64,000 bases of DNA from JABSQH01 sp965230015 (GCA_965230015.1 CBDDKF010000022.1:1-64000); one strand, 5' to 3'; positions 35,062-42,317 are shown, numbered from the stretch's first letter. Numbers and translations: made by a program. Notes: generated by a model not told the origin, from the sequence alone.

Positions 35062-35838
35062 TTAACGACCGAGCACCCAGTCGATAAACGACTGGCCGAC
35101 GACGATCGCCACTACCGTGCCGAGGGCCAAGAACGGCCCGAACGGGACAGCGGTCCTACGACCCGCCTCGCCGCGCGCCATCAGTGCCACGCCGACGATC
35201 GCCCCCGCAAGGAAGCCGAAGAACAGGCCCACCGGCACCAGGCCCGGATTGAGCCATCCGAGGTACATGCCGAGGAGCGGGGCGAAGCGGACGTCGCCGT
35301 CACCCATGCCGCCCTTACTTGCGATGTAGATCGTCCACATCAACACCAGGCCGATGCCGGCGCCGAGCACCATCTGCCAGATTCGCTCCGGTTCGTCCCG
35401 AACGAGCGCGGCGACCGTCAGGGCGATCGCGCCCAGTACAAGGCCGGTGTACGTGATCTCCCGGGGCAGGCGCTGGGTGTGCAGGTCGATCCAGGTCTGG
35501 GCGACCAGTACCGCGGCGAGGATGCAGTAGGCGGGCAAAGCGGCATCGGCCCCGAACTCGAGCGCCATCACCACGAAGAGCGTCGCCGTTGCGAGTTCGA
35601 TCACGATCGGCTCGACGCCGATGCGGGCACCGCAGTATCGGCACCGACCGCGGAGCGCGAGCCAGCTGCCGATCGGCACCAGGTCGAGCGGACCAAGTCG
35701 GTGACCGCAGGCACCGCACGCACTCGGCGGAGCCATCACCGAGCCACCGTCAGGGACGCGGTCGACCACGACCGTCAGAAACGAGCCGATCAACAGACCG
35801 GCGACGATCACCACGACCAGCAGCAACGAGAAGTTCAT
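35062..35838 (-). CDS. pilD: Prepilin peptidase/methyltransferase
   Basis: This 258-residue polytopic membrane enzyme cuts the leader of prepilins after Gly and methylates the new N-terminus. The N-terminal domain has a four-Cys zinc site (SACGACGHRLG and GRCRYCGARIG). The aspartyl-protease residues are in TWIDLHTQRLP and GGMGDGDVRF (GxGD motif). Eight or so hydrophobic segments fit the family. It faces pilC and is divergent from pilT (44 bases between starts). Its substrates in this window are the three tip prepilins (16.8-21.7 kb) and PilA. Confidence 0.94.
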   Translation of the reverse strand: MNFSLLLVVVIVAGLLIGSFLTVVVDRVPDGGSVMAPPSACGACGHRLGPLDLVPIGSWLALRGRCRYCGARIGVEPIVIELATATLFVVMALEFGADAALPAYCILAAVLVAQTWIDLHTQRLPREITYTGLVLGAIALTVAALVRDEPERIWQMVLGAGIGLVLMWTIYIASKGGMGDGDVRFAPLLGMYLGWLNPGLVPVGLFFGFLAGAIVGVALMARGEAGRRTAVPFGPFLALGTVVAIVVGQSFIDWVLGR

Positions 35839-35882
35839 CGATCCCTGTGGCCACAGCGGCCCGGGCGGGAGGTTAGCCAGTG

Positions 35883-37097
35883 ATGTCCGAACCAGATCCG
35901 ATGCTCGTGTCGTTGCTGACGGCGACCGTCAACTCCGGCTCGTCCGACCTGCACCTCACGGTCGGCCGCGCAGCCACGGCGCGCCGGGACGGCACGCTCG
36001 TGTCGTTCGAGAATGTGCCGGTGCTCGAAGCCGACGACATCGACCGAATGGTCTATTCGCTGCTCGACGAGCGCAAGGTCGACGAGCTGAAGTGCGACCG
36101 CCAAGTCGACTTCTCGTTCGGGGTGCCCGGCCTCGGCCGCTTTCGCGCCAACGCCTTCCGCCAGCGCGGTGCGCTGTCGCTCGCACTGCGTGTGGTGCCG
36201 TTCCGCGTGCGGTCGCTCGAAGAACTCGGTGCGCCGCAGGCGTGCACCACGCTGCTCAATCGCCCCTACGGGATCGTGCTCGTGGTGGGCCCAACCGGTT
36301 CGGGCAAGTCGACGACGCTGGCGGCGATGATCGATCGGATCAACGAGACCAAGCCGCTACACATCCTGACCATTGAGGATCCGGTGGAATACCTCCACCA
36401 TCACAAGGTGGCGATGGTCAACCAGCGCGAGGTCGGCACGGATGTCGACTCGTTCCCCGCCGGGTTGAAGAGCGCACTGCGTGAGGATCCCGACGTGGTG
36501 CTCCTCGGTGAGATGCGCGACCTCGACTCGATCCAGATCGCGTTGTCGCTGGCGGAGACCGGCCACCTCGTGTTCGCCACGTTGCACACCAACGACGCCG
36601 CCCAGGCGCTCGACCGCATCATCGACGTGTTCCCCGCCGAGCGGCGCGACCAGATTCAGATCATGCTGGCTGGCGCGTTGCAGGGAGTGATCTCCCAGCG
36701 TCTGTTGCCAGCGCTCAGCGGGGGTCGCGTCGCGGCCTACGAGGTGATGGTGGCGAACGAGGCGATCAAGAACCTCGTGCGTGAGGGCAAGTCGCGACAA
36801 ATGCGCAACATGGTGGCCACCGGTGGTGCCGAAGGTATGCAGACGATCGAGATGGACCTCGCTCGCCTCGTTGCCTCGGGCTTGATCACGATGGACGTCG
36901 CAACGGCGTCGAGCGCCTACCCCAAAGAGGTGCAAGCGCAGCTGGCGACGGCACGTGCGCATCTGCAGGCGCAGGCCACCGTGGCGACAGGCCAAGCCGG
37001 GTCTTCGGGCTCGGGCACGTATGGCGACGAGCCGGTGGCTCCGAACGGTGCAACTCCGCCGCCGCCACCGCCCGCCGACGAACCGGCCGGCGTCTGA
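35883..37097 (+). CDS. pilT: Type IV pilus retraction ATPase
   Basis: This 404-residue hexameric ATPase drives pilus retraction. The N-terminal PAS-like domain is seen at SGSSDLHLTVGRAATAR; the motor has Walker A VVGPTGSGKSTTLA, the Asp box LTIEDPVEYLHHHK, the PilT-type AIRAxxRxxPD position written SALREDPDVVLLGEMRD, the His box FATLHTNDAAQALDR, and AGALQGVISQRLLP. A Pro/Gly-rich tail ends the protein. The start is ATG 35883 (GTG 35880 is possible). It is divergent from pilD. PilT together with PilB implies retractable, motility-type pili. Confidence 0.94.
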   Translation: MSEPDPMLVSLLTATVNSGSSDLHLTVGRAATARRDGTLVSFENVPVLEADDIDRMVYSLLDERKVDELKCDRQVDFSFGVPGLGRFRANAFRQRGALSLALRVVPFRVRSLEELGAPQACTTLLNRPYGIVLVVGPTGSGKSTTLAAMIDRINETKPLHILTIEDPVEYLHHHKVAMVNQREVGTDVDSFPAGLKSALREDPDVVLLGEMRDLDSIQIALSLAETGHLVFATLHTNDAAQALDRIIDVFPAERRDQIQIMLAGALQGVISQRLLPALSGGRVAAYEVMVANEAIKNLVREGKSRQMRNMVATGGAEGMQTIEMDLARLVASGLITMDVATASSAYPKEVQAQLATARAHLQAQATVATGQAGSSGSGTYGDEPVAPNGATPPPPPPADEPAGV

Positions 37098-37109
37098 TCG
37101 GGGCCGGAA

Positions 37110-37829
37110 GTGGCGGTCAAGCAGCTGCCATACAAGAACCTCGCAGGGGTGGCCCAGTGCCCGGCGGGGTGGTTGGTGTTGCCGGCGCGCCTCGCTGGCG
37201 TGACGGTGACGGCCGAAGAGGCCTTTGTCGTTAAGAAGCTGTTCGACGTGCTCGACTATCGCCCGGTGTTCGACGCCGCGGCAATCGATGCCCCGATGGG
37301 CCTTCGCGAGTCGCCCGACGGCGAGTTCCGACCGTGTGATCTCGAAGCGCGCGAGTACGTCGGCTGGCCCCGGTCGGTCGCCGTGTACGGGACACCAAGC
37401 CGACCGGCGCTTATCACGACGCGGCGCGCGGAGACGCAGGCGCTCGAACCGTGGATGACCCGGCATCAACTCCGCCGTACGCGGTGGACCGGTGAGGCGG
37501 CACGCGAGCTGGCGCCCTATCACTCTCGGCGGTTCTTCTCCGCGCATCCCGATGTGTCGTTCACCGTGATGAACGGCGACGAGCAGTTGCGCACATCGCC
37601 GTGGCACGAAGATGGGCGCGTGGAGCGCCTGGAGTTGATCCGCGAGCGGCTGCCTGGCGTCGATGACGTGGTCACGCGCACGCCACCCGATGGCGCCGCT
37701 CCGAAACACCTGCTCGACGCCGCCGCTCTGCTGTTCACAGCGCGCCGTGCCTCCGGCCGGGCAATCAGCCGTATGCCCCTCGATCCGTTCTGGGACGAAG
37801 AGGGCATGCGCATGGAAATCGTCCGCTAG
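37110..37829 (+). CDS. DUF429-like predicted RNase H-fold protein
   Basis: This 239-residue protein resembles the DUF429 family, predicted nucleases of RNase H fold: a first strand region AGVAQCPAGWLVLPARL, the second acidic segment FDAAAIDAPMGLRE, PSRPALITTRRAE, FFSAHPDVSFTVMNG and, near the C-terminus, KHLLDAAALLFTARRA. No member has a well-proved reaction that I can assign here. The start is GTG 37110, 13 bases after the pilT stop, so it is probably in the pilT transcript, although a pilus role is not evident. Confidence 0.65.
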   Translation: MAVKQLPYKNLAGVAQCPAGWLVLPARLAGVTVTAEEAFVVKKLFDVLDYRPVFDAAAIDAPMGLRESPDGEFRPCDLEAREYVGWPRSVAVYGTPSRPALITTRRAETQALEPWMTRHQLRRTRWTGEAARELAPYHSRRFFSAHPDVSFTVMNGDEQLRTSPWHEDGRVERLELIRERLPGVDDVVTRTPPDGAAPKHLLDAAALLFTARRASGRAISRMPLDPFWDEEGMRMEIVR

Positions 37830-37844
37830 CCGCGCTCAGTTGAT

Positions 37845-37945
37845 GTGACGTTTGGGGTCTGCTTGCCCCATCTGTCACGAGTCACGCGATGAGCGGACAC
37901 ATCTCCGCACATGCGTGACTGACGGGGTCAGACCCCAAACGTCAC
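37845..37945. repeat. 101-bp nested palindrome (REP/MITE-like)
   Basis: GTGACGTTTGGGGTCTG (37845-37861) and its exact complement CAGACCCCAAACGTCAC (37929-37945) form a 17-bp outer stem. Inside, AGTCACGC (37880-37887) pairs with GCGTGACT (37913-37920), and GCGGA with TCCGC closes an inner loop. The arms are similar along most of their length. Such structures occur as REP-type palindromes or small non-autonomous elements; here it also separates the convergent DUF429-like and coiled-coil genes and could end transcription from both sides. Confidence 0.7.
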
Positions 37946-37973
37946 AAGGCAGCTCACTACCGGCTGCTGCTGC

Positions 37974-38588
37974 TCAGTCCAACGACAGCGCCGGAATCGG
38001 CCCGTCGGCAGTGGCCACTGCGTCGGCGGCCGGCAACGGGGGAAGCGAGAGCGACAGCGCCGGCAGTGGTGTCGGCTCGGTCAGCGACTCGGTCGGCTCG
38101 GTGAGCACCAGCTCGACGACGGTATCGGTGTTGGCCACAGCGGTCGACTCACTTGGCTTGCGTTCGAATGCTGCGCTGATCGCCTCGGCCAGTTGCAGCT
38201 GACGATCCAGGCAGTCTTCGAGACCGCGAGCGATCTTGGCCACGGTGCGCTCCATCGACTCCACTCGACGCAGCACATCCGGCGCAGAGTCGGGCACGTC
38301 ACCAGTGACCGACGCGATGCGGTCGTTACGCTCGCGCTCGATCAGTGTGGTCAGCCGGTGTTCGGTCTGTTCGCCGTTCGCCTTGGCCTCTGCGCGCACC
38401 AGCTCCACTTGCTCCTGGGCGATCTGGGCGTACGCAGCAAGCGAAGTGAACTGGCTCGCCAGTTGCGATTCGACCTGTTCCACGCGGTCGCGCAACGCCT
38501 CGACGCGCGCCATCTCTTCTGCGGCCTGTTCGTCGCCGAGGATGTCGTCGACGTCGAGTGCGGTGTCGTGCTTGGCCTTGCCGAACAT
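37974..38588 (-). CDS. Coiled-coil protein divergent from pilA
   Basis: This 204-residue protein starts with MFGKAKHDTALDVDD, then a long heptad-rich helix (about residues 25-85, for example EALRDRVEQVESQLASQF), a second helix (VLRRVESMERTVAKIARGL) and a Pro/Leu/Thr-rich tail with repeated P-x-L-S-L motifs (PALSLSLPPLP, IPALSLD). It is cytoplasmic. ATG 38588 was chosen because the promoter -10 at 38686-38680 nearly abuts the longest open frame at 38678, which could not then be fully transcribed. No family is recognised. It is transcribed back-to-back with pilA from the same class of promoter, so a role with the pilus is likely. Confidence 0.65.
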   Translation of the reverse strand: MFGKAKHDTALDVDDILGDEQAAEEMARVEALRDRVEQVESQLASQFTSLAAYAQIAQEQVELVRAEAKANGEQTEHRLTTLIERERNDRIASVTGDVPDSAPDVLRRVESMERTVAKIARGLEDCLDRQLQLAEAISAAFERKPSESTAVANTDTVVELVLTEPTESLTEPTPLPALSLSLPPLPAADAVATADGPIPALSLD

Positions 38589-38679
38589 GTGCGGTGTCCC
38601 GTCCTTCGCATGATGCGTAGTAAGTGGCGTGAATCGTGATGGCGCAACGCGAGATCGTCCGCCCGCGCCGGCAGTCATT

Positions 38680-38707
38680 CATCGGCATCACGGTGCGTCC
38701 GCTTGAG
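38680..38707 (-). promoter_or_regulatory. Sigma-28/WhiG-like promoter of the divergent coiled-coil gene
   Basis: On the minus strand CTCAAG (38707-38702), a 15-base spacer and GCCGATG (38686-38680). The leader to ATG 38588 would be about 85 bases. Its -35 lies 35 bases from that of the pilA promoter on the other strand. Confidence 0.65.
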
Positions 38708-38742
38708 GCGACGTTGATCTTTCGATTCTTTGCACAAAGACC

Positions 38743-38769
38743 CTCAAGGTCGGTCGGGCGATGCCGAAA
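38743..38769 (+). promoter_or_regulatory. Sigma-28/WhiG-like promoter of pilA
   Basis: CTCAAG (38743-38748), a 14-base spacer and GCCGAAA (38763-38769). The spacer is one base shorter than in the other four sites and the -10 has A for T at one position. The leader to pilA is about 90 bases and is structured. Confidence 0.62.
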
Positions 38770-38794
38770 GACCTAGTGCGCTACGGGAGGTGGA

Positions 38795-38835
38795 TCTCAC
38801 GGGGCGCATTCGTGAGAAACGTCTCCTGCGGGAGA
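38795..38835 (+). promoter_or_regulatory. Two hairpins in the pilA leader
   Basis: TCTCACG (38795-38801) pairs with CGTGAGA (38811-38817) around a 9-base loop. TCTCC (38822-38826) pairs with GGAGA (38831-38835) around TGCG. Both lie between the promoter and the ribosome binding site GGAAGGA near 38850. They may stabilise the abundant pilin mRNA or regulate translation. They do not match the conserved bases of known c-di-GMP riboswitches. Confidence 0.45.
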
Positions 38836-38864
38836 TCAACCAAAAGCGGAAGGAAACCAATCCA

Positions 38865-39287
38865 ATGAAGAAGCAGGACAAGGGTTTCACCTTGGTGGAA
38901 CTCCTGATTGTCATCGTCATCCTCGGCATCCTCGCCACGGTCACCGTGTTCGCCGTTCGCGGCATCACCGACCAGGGTCAGGAGTCGGCTTGTGAGGCTG
39001 ACCTGAAGACAGTGCAGACGGCCACCGAGTCGTTCTTCGCAGCGTACGGCGGGGACACGATTCCGACCGTGGACGGCGATGGCAACCCGGTCGGTGGGTT
39101 CGAGGGCACCGCCTCCTACCAGCAGGCTGTGGACGACGGTGACATCGCCGCTCCGGGCACGTCGGCCGAGGTGACGCTGCAGAACGCCGAGCTCCTCGTG
39201 TCGCCGTCCGGCAACTATGACCTGGGTACCGACGGTGCGATCGCCGTCGACGCATCAAGCAACGACTGCCTCGCTTTCGTTCCCTGA
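38865..39287 (+). CDS. pilA: Major type IV pilin
   Basis: This 140-residue prepilin has a short leader (MKKQDKG) and the classic stem FTLVELLIVIVILGILATV with Glu at mature position 5. The globular part is small, with two Cys (SACEADLKTV and SNDCLAFVP) placed to form a terminal disulphide loop. ATG 38865 follows a strong GGAAGGA site. Separate transcription with a structured leader, short length and a strong terminator (39310-39345) all suit the major subunit. It is processed by PilD and assembled by PilB/PilC. Confidence 0.93.
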   Translation: MKKQDKGFTLVELLIVIVILGILATVTVFAVRGITDQGQESACEADLKTVQTATESFFAAYGGDTIPTVDGDGNPVGGFEGTASYQQAVDDGDIAAPGTSAEVTLQNAELLVSPSGNYDLGTDGAIAVDASSNDCLAFVP

Positions 39288-39309
39288 TCCGTCGCTGATC
39301 ATATAGTCA

Positions 39310-39345
39310 AACGACCCCCGTCGGCTTCGGCCGGCGGGGATCGTT
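39310..39345 (+). terminator. Strong intrinsic terminator of pilA
   Basis: A 16-bp stem with one mismatch and one wobble (AACGACCCCCGTCGGC, 39310-39325, with GCCGGCGGGGATCGTT, 39330-39345) and a TTCG tetraloop, followed by GCGTTTT. It ends pilA transcription and faces the end of the convergent thioredoxin-like gene. Confidence 0.85.
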
Positions 39346-39363
39346 CGCGTTTTGGCCCGGCTG

Positions 39364-39957
39364 TTATGCCGAGTACTGGGCGGCGAGCTCGATCACTTCG
39401 TTCTCCGGGAACGGGCCGATCCATCCGGTGATGATCGTGCCGTCGGGCTGGAACATCACCGCCGCCGGCTGCGCGCTGATACCCAGCGTCTGCCACGACT
39501 GGAAGCTCTCGTCCCACAGCATGGTGAACGAGTTGGTGCCGTAGGTCTCCACGAAGTCTTCGGCCTCACCCAGCGAGTCCTGGGTGCCGAGTCCGATCAC
39601 GGTGACCTCATCGGCGTGTCGTTGAGCAAACTGCTCAACCTCGGGGGCTTCCCGACGACACACCGGTCAATGTGGGGCGTACATCCACAACAGCACCGGC
39701 TGTTCGGCCGGGAACGTGTTGCGCAGGTTCACCTTGTTGCCATCCGACACGTTGTCGACCACCAGGTCGGGCAAGACGTTGGTGTCGATGTTCGACTCGG
39801 GATCGACGATGAAGTCGTCCGGCGGCGCAGTTCCTTCGGGCCCGTCGGTCGCAGCCGGCTCGCTCGCCGCATTGTCGCCATCCGAATCGCTCCCGCACGC
39901 CGCAAGAACGGCGCCACCAGCAACGAGCCCGGCAAAGTGCCGCCGATTTATCTGCAC
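39364..39957 (-). CDS. Thioredoxin/TlpA-like lipoprotein with in-frame UGA (probable selenoprotein)
   Basis: Read through the UGA at 39669-39667, this is one 197-residue thioredoxin-fold lipoprotein. It has a Tat-like lipoprotein leader (INRRHFAGLVAGGAVLAAC), the strand PVLLWMYAPH, then U-P-V-C-R-R-E-A-P where TlpA/ResA proteins have C-x-x-C-R-x-E-x-P, and a cis-Pro segment ISAQPAAVMFQPDG. The UGA thus replaces the attacking cysteine, and the same frame runs on to the normal end of the fold. A SECIS-like structure follows (39612-39665). It would act outside the membrane as a reductant or thiol-disulphide enzyme. The start GTG 39957 fits the leader; the IS at 40020 lies just upstream and may have replaced its promoter. 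The alternative is a gene broken by a nonsense change. Confidence 0.75.
39612..39665 (-). promoter_or_regulatory. Candidate bacterial SECIS after the thioredoxin UGA
   Basis: Numbering from the base after UGA, positions 2-12 pair with 45-55 (11 bp, one G-U), and an inner stem GTTGAGC/GCTCAAC (28-34 with 40-46, which shares two bases with the outer stem) carries the loop AGUUU at 35-39. Known bacterial SECIS hairpins lie within the coding region just after UGA and have a G among the first loop bases, often followed by U. The loop is at the far end of the usual distance range. Confidence 0.55.
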
Positions 39958-40019
39958 TCGATGAGTTTGCACCGCCACCGGGTGCACCCCGGTGGCGTTC
40001 TCCAAACGTTTCGGACTGC

Positions 40020-40999
40020 TGTAACGGTGGTGTCAGGAGGGTCAGCGGATAGGGCGGTAGTGGGTGTTGCGGTGGTCGATGAGGCGGGTGGTGATGAGGA
40101 TGACTATTGCGAGGGCGAGGGCGGCGTGGCGGTGGGTTGTTTGGCGGTCGGTGTTGCGGGCGAGTTGGCCGTAGTTGGTGAACCAGGAGTGGGTGCGTTC
40201 TGCGACCCAGCGGCGTCCGAACCCGACGAGCGGGACGCGTCCTTGGCCGGGTTGGTTGCGGGGGATCACGTTGACGTTGTCGATCTGGTAGCCGGCGAGT
40301 TTGTCGGGCAGTGACTTGTAGCCGAACCCGCGGTCGAGGTGCAGGGTGCCGATTCGTGTGGTGGTGGGATGTGTGGTCAGCTCGTCGAGGGTTGGTTGTA
40401 AGAGTCGGTAGTCCTGTCGGTTGGCGCCATCGAGAACCCAGCTGATCGGGATGCCGTTGGCGTCGACGCCAACACACCACTTCCAGCCGAGACGGCCGTG
40501 TGTTTTGGGGCCTGCAGCGGTGCCGTCACCGCCGCATGGGGCGAGGTGTTCGCTGCCATCGATGGTGATGTGGGTGGGATCGACACCAATGATGCGGTCA
40601 TAGGCGGCGAGTGCTTCATGCAGCAGTTCATCGAACACGCCGGCATCGATCCACTCGTTGCGGCGAGCCCGCAATGTGGTGTCCGACACGGTGTAGCCCA
40701 TCAAGAACTCCACGGTCTCCCACGACACTCCGGTGACAAGTCGGATCAGTAGACCGCGCAAACAGACCAGGTCATCGATCCGTGGGCGGTGACAACCAAG
40801 AGGATGCGTCGGCGGTTCTGGCAGCAGTCCGCGGATCGTGTCGAACACCGCATCGTGGACTTCACGGTCAAGAGCGCGCATCATGTGGGTGACCTCCCCG
40901 GTCGGTTGTGATTGGGTCGCACCCGGAATCAAAACCGGGCCAACCCACCGACCGGTGGATGGTCACCTAACCGCGCGGCCTCCAGACACCAGCGTTACA
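40020..40999. mobile_element. IS5-type insertion sequence, copy 2
   Basis: This element has the same design as the one at 27946: inverted ends starting TGTAACGGTGGTGTC (left) and TGTAACGCTGGTGTC (right, minus strand), one minus-strand transposase and an identical 36-base sub-terminal block before the right end. Its right end supplies the stop codon TAA (40995-40997, minus) of the hisD-like gene. Its left end lies 62 bases upstream of the selenoprotein-like gene start and may influence its expression by read-through. Confidence 0.9.
40042..40884 (-). CDS. IS5-family DDE transposase, copy 2
   Basis: This 280-residue transposase has the DDE acids in ITIDGSEHLAP, LHLDRGFGY and WVAERTHSW. It is of identical length and clearly homologous to the transposase at 27968-28810, with scattered replacements throughout. 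ATG 40884 follows a GGGGAGG site as in the other copy. The frame is intact, so the element may still be active. It lies 110 bases downstream of and in the same direction as the hisD-like gene. Confidence 0.92.
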   Translation of the reverse strand: MMRALDREVHDAVFDTIRGLLPEPPTHPLGCHRPRIDDLVCLRGLLIRLVTGVSWETVEFLMGYTVSDTTLRARRNEWIDAGVFDELLHEALAAYDRIIGVDPTHITIDGSEHLAPCGGDGTAAGPKTHGRLGWKWCVGVDANGIPISWVLDGANRQDYRLLQPTLDELTTHPTTTRIGTLHLDRGFGYKSLPDKLAGYQIDNVNVIPRNQPGQGRVPLVGFGRRWVAERTHSWFTNYGQLARNTDRQTTHRHAALALAIVILITTRLIDHRNTHYRPIR

Positions 41000-42317
41000 G
41001 GTTGCGCAGGCGGAGGGCGTTGCCGTGGGCGGGGAAGCCCTCATGGTCGGCGAGGGCGAGGACCGAACTCGACATGCGGGCCAGCGCCGTGGAGTCCGCG
41101 CAAGCCACTGCGGTGCGCTTGAGGAAGGCGTCGGCGGTGATCCCCGATGCCACGTGGGCGAACCCGCTGGTCGGCAGCGACGCCGGGCAACCGATCACGA
41201 AGTTCGCGGCGGAGAATGGTGTGTGCTGGCCCACCAGGATCTCGCCGGCGTTGTCCAACCGATCGACCACGTCGTCGAGGTATTCGTCGGCGACCGCCAC
41301 CTGCAAGTGCTCTGGCGCGAACTCGTTGGCGATGTCGACCGCATTGTCGAGATCGTCGACCAACACCGACCCGCCGTTCGGGCCGAGCGACGCCCGTGCG
41401 GCCTCCGCTCGAGCCGCCGGGAGCGGTGCCAGCTGCCGTTCGAGTTCGGCGTCGGTGGCGTCGACCAATGCGCTCGACGTGGTGACCAGCACCACCGAGC
41501 TGTCGGTGCCGTGTTCCGCCTCGATCAACAGGTCGGCCGCCAGGCGCTCGGCGTCGGCGGTTTCGTCCGCCACCACCAGCGACTCGGTCGGTCCGAGCAG
41601 CATCATCGTGGCCACACCGTGCCGTTGCATCTCCACCTGGGCGATGGTGACCGCTGGCGAGCCCGGCCCGACGATCTTGCGAACCCGCGGGATCGACTCG
41701 GTGCCGAACCCCAGGGCCGCGATGCCCGCCGGCCCGTTCACCCGGAACACGTCGTCGATGCCCAGCTTGCGGCACACCACCAACACCGCCGGGTCGACCT
41801 CGCCGTTGCCGCCCGGAATCGGCGGCACCACCAGGGCCAGCGATGGCACTCCCGCGACCGTCGCAGGGACGGCGAGCTGGTACGCCACGCTCGGGTAGCT
41901 CGCCTTGCCTGACGGCGTGAACAACCCCGCCGACGCGATCGGCGTGACCTTCTCGCCAACCGTGAGCCCCGGTTCGCTCTCGATCGACCACGCCGACAGC
42001 TGCGCCATCTGCGCCTCGTTGAACGTGCGCAGGTGCTCGATCGCATCGTCGAGCGCTCGATCGACGTCGTCGCTCACCGCCGCGCTGGCCAGTTCGTCGC
42101 CGCCGATACGCAACTGATCGGGGGCGAGCTCGATGCCATCGAACCGGGCGAGCGCGTCGCACACGGCTGCGTCGCCGCGGTCGTGCACGTCGTCGATCAG
42201 TTCGCCGATCGAGCGCCGCAGATCGTCGTCGAAGATGTCGTCGAGACCGCGCCGCATCAGCGCCGCACGCGCTGCGGTATCCATCTCGCTCCACCGTTGC
42301 CGCCGCAGAACCGTCAC
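40995..42317 (-). CDS. hisD: Histidinol dehydrogenase family protein
   Basis: This 440-residue protein matches HisD over its full length: NAGEILVGQHTPFSAANFVIG, the catalytic Glu-His in FAPEHLQVAV, VNGPAGIAALGFGTE, and the terminal His region EGFPAHGNALRL. Some sites differ from the common enzyme: the zinc-ligand segment reads IEAEHGTDSS (usually QAEH), and the usual G-x-N-H-V-L-P-T reads GCPASLPTSG. It may therefore be a paralogue that oxidises another amino alcohol or diol, or a diverged HisD of L-histidine synthesis. No other his gene is present in the window. The start is GTG 42317; the stop lies inside the IS end. Confidence 0.72.
   Translation of the reverse strand: MTVLRRQRWSEMDTAARAALMRRGLDDIFDDDLRRSIGELIDDVHDRGDAAVCDALARFDGIELAPDQLRIGGDELASAAVSDDVDRALDDAIEHLRTFNEAQMAQLSAWSIESEPGLTVGEKVTPIASAGLFTPSGKASYPSVAYQLAVPATVAGVPSLALVVPPIPGGNGEVDPAVLVVCRKLGIDDVFRVNGPAGIAALGFGTESIPRVRKIVGPGSPAVTIAQVEMQRHGVATMMLLGPTESLVVADETADAERLAADLLIEAEHGTDSSVVLVTTSSALVDATDAELERQLAPLPAARAEAARASLGPNGGSVLVDDLDNAVDIANEFAPEHLQVAVADEYLDDVVDRLDNAGEILVGQHTPFSAANFVIGCPASLPTSGFAHVASGITADAFLKRTAVACADSTALARMSSSVLALADHEGFPAHGNALRLRNL

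Noticed and set aside
38589..38678. ATG 38678 as the start of the coiled-coil gene divergent from pilA
   Set aside because: It lies one base beyond the -10 element of the likely promoter, so it would be upstream of the transcript start. ATG 38588 was used.
38770..38864. A c-di-GMP riboswitch in the pilA leader
   Set aside because: Two hairpins are present but the conserved bases of the known c-di-GMP riboswitch classes are not seen.
39364..40005. Two separate small genes on either side of the UGA at 39667-39669
   Set aside because: Neither part alone makes a folded thioredoxin. Together, in one frame, they do, with UGA at the catalytic Cys.
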